NCBI RefSeq assembly: GCF_014748335.1
Contig: NZ_JAAVIY010000002.1
Span: forward strand, 226,840-290,839
Origin: Flavobacterium selenitireducens
GTDB taxonomy: Bacteria > Bacteroidota > Bacteroidia > Flavobacteriales > Flavobacteriaceae
Direction of reading: 5' to 3'
DNA: 64,000 bases
Shown here: one piece after another, positions 27,630-36,100 of the stretch
How the letters are laid out: each line of letters opens with the position of its first letter
Numbering within the stretch: the first letter of the stretch is position 1
Position numbers and translations under genes: made by a program
Notes under the pieces: generated by a model
Database searches by the model: none
Told to the model about the DNA's origin: nothing
The model's input: only the letters and a program-made list of their open reading frames with translations

Positions 27630-27839
27630 GACTATTTGGTGTGGTCGCGGTTTATGGGTTGAATTTAAGATTTAGTACAGAAAAACTGTAAGGGGCGGAG
27701 CGCTTAAACCCATATTTTTGTCCTTGGGCGGGCGCGGGAAAGCTGTATGAGCAAGGAGAACTGACAATCAGTTTACTTTTGATTTTGTAACTTCTACGTA
27801 ATGCTAAAATCCCTATCTTGGCTTGCCAAACCAAGAACT

Positions 27840-28988
27840 ATGAGAGCTTTTCTTTTTGTTGCAAGCGTGCTGTTCTGCACGGCCTTCGCATCTGCACAAA
27901 ACACGGTCATAGACTCCGTCAAGTCTAAGAAACTGGGCGTTTCACGCGAAATCAGCATCGCCCTTCCGCCATCGTATAAAAAAGACAAGGACAGGAAATT
28001 CCCGTTGCTCATTTTGCTCGACGGTGAATATCTTATGCCGGCCTTCACGGGTGCGCTCGACTATGGCGCCTATTGGGAAGATATCCCGGAGATGATCGTG
28101 GTCGGCATCAGCCAGAATAAGAACGGAGAGCGCGATGCAGATACTACTTTTGACAAGGAAACCGGCCTACCGGAAGGGAAAGGCGCTGATTTCTTTGATT
28201 TCATCGGAACCGAACTGGTCCCCATTATAGAAAAAAGCTACCGCGTCGCACCGCTGAAACTCATCGCCGGCCACGACATGACCGCGGGTTTCGCCAACTA
28301 TTTCCTTTACAAGGACATTCCGGTTTTCGACGGTTATATTTTGCTTAGTCCGGATATGCCGCCGGGAATGGAAGAGCAGATTCCCGAAAGGCTTACCAAG
28401 ATCCAAAAGCCGATCTGGTATTATCACGCCACTGCAGACGGGGACGTCAAGAAACTCGCTACGCGTATCCGAAAACTCGACGAAACAGCCAAAACCGTGA
28501 AACGTCCGGGATTGAACTATCGCTTCGACGACTTCAAGGGCGCGTCCCATTATTCGCTTGTCCTGTATGCGATTCCGAGCGCACTTTACGGTTTCTTTTC
28601 GGTCTACCAACCCATTTCGGCTAACGAGTTCAACGAAAAGATCGCCACGCTCCAGGAAGGTTATGTGCAATATCTGGTCGATAAATACGATGTAATCGAG
28701 AAAACGATGGGCATGAAAATGAAAATCCGACTCAACGATTTCAAGGCGATTGAGGCGGCTATCATCAAAAACAAGGCGTATAACGAATTCGACCAGTTGT
28801 CTCAATTGGCCGACAAACAATACCCGCGCACGATGCTCGCCGATTACGAAATGGGCCAGATGTACGAAAAGAAAGGCGATTATCCGCGAGCGATCAAGGC
28901 GTACATGCGCGCATACCAAATGCAGGAAGTCGGCGATTTGACAAAGGATATGATGTTTGAAAAGGCAGAGGAATTGAAGAAGATGTGA
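27840..28988 (+). CDS. Secreted alpha/beta-hydrolase-fold protein with missing Ser nucleophile
   Basis: A 382-residue exported protein (signal MRAFLFVASVLFCTAFASAQ) with an esterase-D/PF00756-like domain (~30-270): SREISIALPPSY, PLLILLDGEY, GISQNKNGERDADTT, and a C-terminal helical region ~290-382 with a TPR-like segment (GQMYEKKGDYPRAIKAYMRAY). In esterases of this type the nucleophile elbow is GHSxGG; here it reads GHDMTAG, with Asp146 where the serine should be. The His of the triad may be in GASHYSL. The ATG at 27840 is preferred to the one at 27801 because a TATCTTGG -7-like box lies between them. Probably non-hydrolytic or altered in chemistry. Confidence 0.85.
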   Translation: MRAFLFVASVLFCTAFASAQNTVIDSVKSKKLGVSREISIALPPSYKKDKDRKFPLLILLDGEYLMPAFTGALDYGAYWEDIPEMIVVGISQNKNGERDADTTFDKETGLPEGKGADFFDFIGTELVPIIEKSYRVAPLKLIAGHDMTAGFANYFLYKDIPVFDGYILLSPDMPPGMEEQIPERLTKIQKPIWYYHATADGDVKKLATRIRKLDETAKTVKRPGLNYRFDDFKGASHYSLVLYAIPSALYGFFSVYQPISANEFNEKIATLQEGYVQYLVDKYDVIEKTMGMKMKIRLNDFKAIEAAIIKNKAYNEFDQLSQLADKQYPRTMLADYEMGQMYEKKGDYPRAIKAYMRAYQMQEVGDLTKDMMFEKAEELKKM

Positions 28989-29048
28989 CAATTAGCGAAT
29001 TAGTCAATGAGTCAATGAGATAATTGGTGTTCCGATCGGGCAATCTTG

Positions 29049-29104
29049 AACCTTAAACTTTAAACTTCAGACTTTAAACTTCAAACTTTAAACCTTAAAC
29101 CCTG
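29049..29104 (+). repeat. Eight tandem degenerate heptamers upstream of radA
   Basis: In exact 7-base steps: AACCTTA, AACTTTA, AACTTCA, GACTTTA, AACTTCA, AACTTTA, AACCTTA, AACCCTG. The rest of 28989-29132 is non-coding and also holds a doubled GTCAATGA octamer at 29003-29018. Confidence 0.85.
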
Positions 29105-29132
29105 ACCAAACTCCCTGTCCCAACCAAATCCT

Positions 29133-30494
29133 ATGGCCAAAGTAAAAACCGCCTTTTTCTGCCAGAACTGCGGCACGCAATATCCAAAGTGGCAGGGGCA
29201 ATGCAACGCGTGCAAGCAATGGAATACCATTGTGGAAGAGATCGTGCACAAAGAAGAAAAACCGGTCTGGCAAGCTACAAATCACGAAACCAAGCGCGCG
29301 TCGAAACCGTTGCGCATCAAGGAAATCGATTCGGCTGAGGAATACCGTCTCGACAGTTCGGACGGGGAACTCAACCGCGTCCTCGGAGGCGGCATCGTGC
29401 CCGGATCGCTGATTCTGTTGGGAGGCGAACCGGGAATCGGGAAAAGTACCTTGCTATTGCAGATATCGCTGAAATTGCCGTTTCGGACACTTTACGTTTC
29501 GGGCGAAGAAAGCCAGAAGCAAATCAAGATGCGCGCCGAACGCATCAATCCGACCAGCGACAATTGCTACATCCTTACCGAAACCAAAACACAAAACATA
29601 TTTCGACAGATAGAAGAAATCGACCCTGACATCCTGATCATCGATTCCATCCAAACGCTGCACACCGATTATATAGAAGCCTCTCCGGGTTCCATTTCGC
29701 AAATTCGCGAATGCACGGCCGAACTCATCAAATTCGCCAAGGAATCGAACGTCCCGGTAATCCTTATCGGACATATTACCAAAGACGGAAACATTGCCGG
29801 GCCTAAGATCCTCGAGCACATGGTCGACACCGTTTTGCAATTCGAAGGCGACCGAAACCACGTTTACCGATTGCTGCGTTCGCTCAAAAACCGTTTCGGA
29901 TCGACGGCTGAACTCGGGATTTACGAAATGCAGGGCAGCGGATTGCGCGAAGTCTCAAACCCGTCCGAAATTTTGATTTCGCATCGGGAGGAAAATTTGT
30001 CAGGAACGGCGATCGCTGCGACTTTGGAAGGCATGCGCCCGTTGATGATCGAAATCCAGGCGCTCGTGAGCACGGCGGTTTACGGAACGCCACAACGCTC
30101 CACGACAGGTTACAATGCCAAACGCCTCAACATGATTCTCGCCGTTTTGGAAAAGCGGGCGGGTTTCAGGCTGGGAACAAAAGACGTGTTTTTGAACGTG
30201 ACGGGTGGAATTTCGGTAGACGATCCTGCGATTGACTTGGCGGTTGTCGCAGCCATTCTTTCGTCGAATGAAGACATTCCCGTAATAAAAGACTGTTGTT
30301 TTGTGGGCGAAGTCGGGCTCTCGGGAGAAATCCGTCCGGTAAACCGAATCGACCAACGAATACAGGAAGCCGAGAAGCTTGGGTTTTCGCAAATATTTGT
30401 GTCCAAGTACAATAAGATCACACTCAAGAATTCGTTCATCAAGATCAGTCTCGTATCGCGCATCGAAGACATTGCGTCAGAGCTCTTCGGTTAA
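29133..30494 (+). CDS. radA: DNA repair protein RadA (Sms)
   Basis: A 453-residue RecA-like branch-migration helicase used in recombinational repair. N-terminal zinc finger with Cys10, Cys13, Cys24, Cys27; Walker A GGEPGIGKST from residue 97; the RadA-specific KNRFGSTAELG motif; and a C-terminal Lon-protease-like domain (NVTGGISVDDPAIDLAVVAA region, quoted in part: GGISVDDPAIDLAV). The start ATG is well placed; upstream is the heptamer array at 29049-29104. Confidence 0.97.
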   Translation: MAKVKTAFFCQNCGTQYPKWQGQCNACKQWNTIVEEIVHKEEKPVWQATNHETKRASKPLRIKEIDSAEEYRLDSSDGELNRVLGGGIVPGSLILLGGEPGIGKSTLLLQISLKLPFRTLYVSGEESQKQIKMRAERINPTSDNCYILTETKTQNIFRQIEEIDPDILIIDSIQTLHTDYIEASPGSISQIRECTAELIKFAKESNVPVILIGHITKDGNIAGPKILEHMVDTVLQFEGDRNHVYRLLRSLKNRFGSTAELGIYEMQGSGLREVSNPSEILISHREENLSGTAIAATLEGMRPLMIEIQALVSTAVYGTPQRSTTGYNAKRLNMILAVLEKRAGFRLGTKDVFLNVTGGISVDDPAIDLAVVAAILSSNEDIPVIKDCCFVGEVGLSGEIRPVNRIDQRIQEAEKLGFSQIFVSKYNKITLKNSFIKISLVSRIEDIASELFG

Positions 30495-30541
30495 CACATC
30501 TTAACATTTAAAACCTTATATTTAGTGTTTATTTCGTCCAA

Positions 30542-32515
30542 ATGAAGAAAAGCACCAAAAAGAAAATTTACATAGGGATCGGCTCCTTTTTTACCTTGAT
30601 CCTGCTGGCGCTTTTGGGCATTTTCATTTTCCGCGACAGTTTGCTCGACAAGGCCATAGTCAAGGTTTCGGATAAGATCGCGTCCGACTACGACAGCAAA
30701 TTCAGCATAAAAGCTGCCAGGTTCACCGGTTTCAGTTCGATCGAGATGAACGATATTTTACTTGTTCCGAATAATGCCGATACGCTAGTCAGCGTCAAAT
30801 CGCTAAATACCGAAGTCAATTTCTGGAAACTTTTCACAGGCGATCTCCAACTCGGGACGCTCGTCGTCAAAGACGGATTCATCCAACTGGTAAAGAACGC
30901 CAACGGCAAGAATTTCGATGCTTTCCTGCATCCGAAAAACCAAGAAGAACAAGAAGAAATCAAGACGAACGAGCCCAAGAACTACGCGCGCCTCGGCTAT
31001 CGCATCCTGAATCGCGTGCTCAATTTGGTTCCGACGAGCATGCAACTCGAAAATATTTCGCTGAGAATGGACGACATGGGCCGCAAAGTCACGATGAAAA
31101 TGGACAGGCTCCGGCTTCAGGACAAACAGCTCAAAACTACGATCGACGTCACCACGAACACATTCAACCAAAAATGGGAAATCGCCGGTTTTGCAGATCC
31201 ACGCGACAAAAAGACCGATCTGCGGTTTTACACGACCGATTCGATGGGCATCAAGGTTCCGTATGTGGACGAACGCTATAACCTGAAATCGGGTTTTGAT
31301 TCGATCCGGCTTAAAGTAGACAACATCAGTTACAGCGGAGGCGAAATGAACATCGACGGATTTTCCTCAATTGCGAATTTACGCGTGAACCATCCGAAAG
31401 TGGCTTCGAAAGACGTCGTGGTACAAAATGCAAAATTCGATTACCATTTGCTCTTCGGCCCGGATTTCGTGGCTGTCGACAGTTCGTCCACGGCGGTGCT
31501 GAACAAGATCAAGTTTCATCCGTATGCCGAATATAATGTCGCCGGGGACACGATCTACAAGGCCAAAATCGACATCCCGAAAATGCAGGCGCAAGATTTC
31601 ATCGAATCGCTTCCGAAAGGACTTTTCACGAATTTCGAAGGTATGGAAGCAGAGGGCGCGTTCGACTATAAGCTTGATTTCGCGTATAACAAGAACAAAC
31701 CCAATAAAACGGTACTCAAGGTCAAACTCAACAAGGAAAACCTCAAAATCAAGAAATATGGTGAAGCCAATCTTGGCAAGCTCAACGGCAGTTTCGTGTA
31801 TCGCGCGATCGAGAACGGCAGGCGATTGCGTCCGATATTGGTTAATCCCGTCAACATTTACTACACGCCTTTAGACCAGATTTCGCCTTATTTAAAACGA
31901 GCGGTTTTAACGACCGAAGATCCGTCGTTCTACAGCCACAAAGGCTTTATAAACGACGCGTTCAAACAATCGATTGTGCAAAACATCAAGACCAAACGCT
32001 TTGCAAGGGGCGCGAGTACGATTTCGATGCAGCTCATCAAAAATGTTTTCCTAACGCGGGAAAAGACGTTGTCGCGCAAACTTGAGGAAATCCTGCTCGT
32101 GTACATCATGGAGAACAACAATATCGTGAGCAAGAACCGGATGTATGAAGTATACCTGAACATCATCGAATGGGGCCCGAACGTTTACGGGATTGGAGAA
32201 GCGTCGTTGTTCTATTTTCTAAAACATCCGAGCGAACTCAACCTCAACGAATCGCTTTATCTCGCCTCGATCGTACCGAAGCCGAAAGGTTTCATGTGGC
32301 AATTTGACGGGGAAGCGACGCTGAAGCCTTATCTGGTCAGACGCAATTCCTATCTCAAAAATACGATGATGCGCCGCGGATGGCTCACGCCCGAAGATAC
32401 CACCGCCCAAACCAAAAAGGTCGTGCTTTACGGAGCGGCGCGTGCCTATGTGAAAAGAGAAGACGAAAAGATCATCAACGTCGATACGCTTGAAGTTGAC
32501 GAGTTCGACTTCTAA
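30542..32515 (+). CDS. AsmA-like / monofunctional transglycosylase (GT51) fusion
   Basis: A 657-residue protein anchored by one N-terminal helix (~10-30). Residues ~35-420 are a long beta-rich periplasmic region resembling AsmA-type proteins (SIEMNDILLVPNNADTL, LGTLVVKDGFIQL). Residues ~430-600 are a GT51 peptidoglycan glycosyltransferase: RAVLTTEDPSFYSHKGF with catalytic Glu459, RGASTISMQLIKNVFL, YLNIIEWGPNVYGI and LASIVPKPKGF. No transpeptidase domain follows, unlike class A PBPs. Predicted to polymerise lipid II at the inner membrane, with the AsmA-like part of unknown role. Its stop overlaps that of convergent recX by four bases. Confidence 0.88.
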   Translation: MKKSTKKKIYIGIGSFFTLILLALLGIFIFRDSLLDKAIVKVSDKIASDYDSKFSIKAARFTGFSSIEMNDILLVPNNADTLVSVKSLNTEVNFWKLFTGDLQLGTLVVKDGFIQLVKNANGKNFDAFLHPKNQEEQEEIKTNEPKNYARLGYRILNRVLNLVPTSMQLENISLRMDDMGRKVTMKMDRLRLQDKQLKTTIDVTTNTFNQKWEIAGFADPRDKKTDLRFYTTDSMGIKVPYVDERYNLKSGFDSIRLKVDNISYSGGEMNIDGFSSIANLRVNHPKVASKDVVVQNAKFDYHLLFGPDFVAVDSSSTAVLNKIKFHPYAEYNVAGDTIYKAKIDIPKMQAQDFIESLPKGLFTNFEGMEAEGAFDYKLDFAYNKNKPNKTVLKVKLNKENLKIKKYGEANLGKLNGSFVYRAIENGRRLRPILVNPVNIYYTPLDQISPYLKRAVLTTEDPSFYSHKGFINDAFKQSIVQNIKTKRFARGASTISMQLIKNVFLTREKTLSRKLEEILLVYIMENNNIVSKNRMYEVYLNIIEWGPNVYGIGEASLFYFLKHPSELNLNESLYLASIVPKPKGFMWQFDGEATLKPYLVRRNSYLKNTMMRRGWLTPEDTTAQTKKVVLYGAARAYVKREDEKIINVDTLEVDEFDF

Positions 32516-33003
32516 ACCTTTTCGAGTTCCCGGAGCCGGTCGTAAACGAGGTGGCTTTCAAAACCTTTTCGCAACAGGGCGTCGCAGAACTTTTTGCGGA
32601 TGGCTTGTGTCGTCCTTTGCGGATACGATTCCCACAGCCGTTCTGAAAATTTGTAGAAAGTATCGAAATATTCCTCGTCTGAGAGCTCTTTGAGAGCCGT
32701 CGCGATATTGCGCTGTGAGATATTTCGCATCTTAAGTTCGTTCGCGATTCTTACTTTTCCCCAATTTTTGATGCGGTGTTTGCCTCTCGCGAAACTCTTG
32801 GCGAACCGTTCCTCATTAAGGAAATTTTTGTCGATAAGATGTACCACTATCGACTCAATTGCCTCCGGAATCATTGACATGGCGCGCAGTTTCTTCATCA
32901 CTTCATCGTGGCAACGCTCCTGGTAAGCACAGTATTGCTCAAGCACTTGCCTTGCCTGTTCAACTGTATACGACTTGCCGTTTCTGAAAGGATAATCTGT
33001 CAT
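32512..33003 (-). CDS. recX: Regulatory protein RecX
   Basis: A 163-residue all-helical protein with three tandem RecX repeats: VEQARQVLEQYCAYQERCHDEV, VVHLIDKNFLNEERFAKSFARGK and the C-terminal RKKFCDALLRKGFESHLVYDRL (quoted in parts). RecX binds RecA filaments and limits their activity. Convergent and overlapping by four bases with the transglycosylase gene. Confidence 0.92.
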   Translation of the reverse strand: MTDYPFRNGKSYTVEQARQVLEQYCAYQERCHDEVMKKLRAMSMIPEAIESIVVHLIDKNFLNEERFAKSFARGKHRIKNWGKVRIANELKMRNISQRNIATALKELSDEEYFDTFYKFSERLWESYPQRTTQAIRKKFCDALLRKGFESHLVYDRLRELEKV

Positions 33004-33144
33004 ATTTATTGTTGAAAAATCTGAATACTAAAAGCGTTGAAAACAAGTTATTTAGATTAGATTTGTTGCCCTTTTTAATCCAAAGGGAAAAACAATACGA
33101 ATATACGCCGTAAATAGAGTCTAAGAAACAAAAACAAATGCCAC

Positions 33145-36100
33145 ATGAAGATGAGAATTTTACTATTGCTCGCGGGACTATTCTTGGGAAGTTACGCGAG
33201 TGCGCAGATTTATCAACACAATTTCACGACAGCTGCCTCGGGAAGCACTTATAATATCGCTCCTAACATTGCTGACCCAAATATTTCTGCCAGCCTTTGG
33301 GCAACGACAGCGCAAAATGGTTTTGGAAGTCTGGCAGGTGCGGCTGGAAATTCGCTTTCAATAGAACATTCTAGCGGAACACAAACTTATACATTGACGT
33401 TTAATGTTGCATCAGGCTACCAAGCAGCAATAAGTTCGTTCAGCTTTTGGCGGCGGCGAAGTGACACAGGCGCTCAAAACTGGAGCATGACAGTAAACGG
33501 AATCGCGGTCGGTTCGGGAACCGTTCCCATGACAGGCGCGACCACCGGAACGCTCGCGGTAACAAATACGGTTTCTGGATTGACGGGAACGGCCACTGTT
33601 GTTCTTTCGTTATCGGGAGCGACCGCAGGAGGCACATTCAGGCTTGATAATTTTACGCTTAATGGCTCTGTTGATCCGGTCGGCCCTTATTCGGTACAAA
33701 CAGGCGACTGGAATGTCGCTTCAACGTGGAGCACGAACGCCGTCCCTTTAAATTCAGATAACGTACGAATCACGGCAGGCCACATTGTTCATACGACAGC
33801 TAGCCTGCAACGCAACGGTACAACGACCGTCAACGGCACTTTCGAATTGCGCAACGGCGGTTTCGCCCAGGGAACGAATTTCACTTACGGAAGCGCAGGC
33901 GGCCTCAATTTCAACACGACCGGCGTCTACGGAATCAACAATAACCACGTCTATTGGCCTGCGACAAACAGTCCGTTCAACGTGACGGTGCTTCAGGGCG
34001 GAATTCAGATGAACAGCACCTCGCGTACCGTTGCAGGAACCTTCGTGGCCGGCGGTAACCAGGGCGTGGCGTTTGCGGTTCCGTCTGTATTGACGTTGAA
34101 CGGGATTTGCCGCATCGATCCGACAGGATATTTCTTGAATTCGCCAATTTATGGAAACGCATCGGAACTGATTTACAACACTGGCGGCACTTTCGGACGC
34201 GGCTTCGAGTGGTTTGCAAATGGAGCCGGAACGATCGGCTCAACGCCCGGTTATCCGAATGACGTCAGGATATCGGCAAACACGATCCTGAATTACAACA
34301 ATGGAACGCCACAGGCCAAAGCGGTAGCGAGAGATTTCACGATCGACGCCGGCTCCCATTTGAATATGAACATCGGCACATCGTCGAATTTACCTTTGAC
34401 CGTCGGGAGAAACGTCGTGAATAACGGCACGATGACGCTTGGTAACGTCGCGGGCGCAGATTTGAAACTTACCGGAAACTTCACTAACACAGGGACGTTC
34501 AACGGCAACGCACGCGCGGTTTCTTTTTCGGCAGCGACCGGAATCCAAACAATTTCCTCCACGACGGCACTTACATTTCCTTATGTCGTTTTCGAGAGCG
34601 CGGGAGTCCACACGATTCAGTTGTTGAGCGACCTGACCATCAGTGCGCCAAATGGAGGCGATGCGATTTCGTTTAATTCCGCGAACGATATTTTTGCGTT
34701 GAACAACCGGGCGCTGATCATCGGAACGCCTGGCGTCGCCAATACGATAGCCGGAATCGGTTTCTTTGACGGAACCAATTCGGTGACGACCACTTCGGCC
34801 ATGACGTTGAGGGGAACGGGATCCATCGGCACGTTGCGATTCAGGACTGGCTTCCAGAACCTGGCATCGCTGGTAATCGACCGCACTTCGGCTGCGACCG
34901 CCGTAACGTTGGGAACCGCACTGCGCGTACAATCTACGCTTACGTTGACGAACGGGCGCCTTGATGTAGGGAATTTTCCACTAACTCTTGGTCCGTCACT
35001 AGCTTACACAGGGAACGCATCGAATTATATTATTGCCGATAGGGAAAATGCAAATGCAAACGTGTTCAAAATTTTCTCCGCTGCCGGAAATTTCACGTTC
35101 CCTATTGGAGATTCCGACGTGTCGATGGACGGATCCCAGTATTCGCCTTTAGCGGTAACAATAGCGGGAGGAACAGGATATTCTGCCAACTCTTACGTAC
35201 GTGCCGCAGTTCACGACATCAAAAAGGCCAATTTGGACGCACCAACGGATTTTCTTACCAGATATTGGGATTTGGGCACGAGCGGATTCACACCCGGAAC
35301 GTTTACCGCTTCAGGAACTTATCTCGCCGTTGATGTAAGTACGCCGGTCAATGAAGCTACATACAAAACGCAACACTGGAACAACGCGGTTTGGACTTCT
35401 GGCACTCTGATCACGCCGATGACTACCGGTCCTATAATTTGCACGTCTGGTGCAGGTGCCGTAAACCATATAACAGCGGGCATCCGGAATCCCGACATCA
35501 ATGTAAGGGGAATCAACGGAGGTTCAGATCCGACGATTGTTTCCGGCGATATGGTTCCGTCGGGATTGGACAACACGGAATTTGCGGCCCAAACTATCGG
35601 AAATTCACAGACGAAATCGTTCCGTATTGAAAATGTCGGGGACACTTCTTTGAACGTTTCCGCCTTAACGCTTACGGGTACCAATCCAGGGGATTTCACT
35701 ATTTCAGCTTCAGCGCCGTATTCAATTTCGGGCCCGACAGGATTTGTCGATTTTACCATCACATTCCAACCGACGGCTGCGGGTTTGCATACGGCAGTAG
35801 TCAATATCGCAAGTAATGATCCGACGGCAGCGGAGAGTCCGTATCGATTTATGATTCAGGGTGTCGGCGATTGTCCGACCAATACAAATACCGTTACGCC
35901 AACTTCTGGACCGGCCGGAACACTCGTGACCATCACAGCAACCACGGATAATTTGAACGGCGCATCGGTTACGTTCAACGGAATCCCCGCCGTCGTGAAC
36001 CAAATTTCGGCTACGCAGGTGACGGCGATCATACCGGTTGGGGCTACCGATGGGCCATTGATCGTTATGAACGCTGCTGGTTGCCCGGCGACCACGCCAT

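Noticed and set aside
27630..27800. Possible small RNA or riboswitch before the hydrolase gene
   Set aside because: No conserved structure or terminator that I can recognise; left as plain intergenic sequence.
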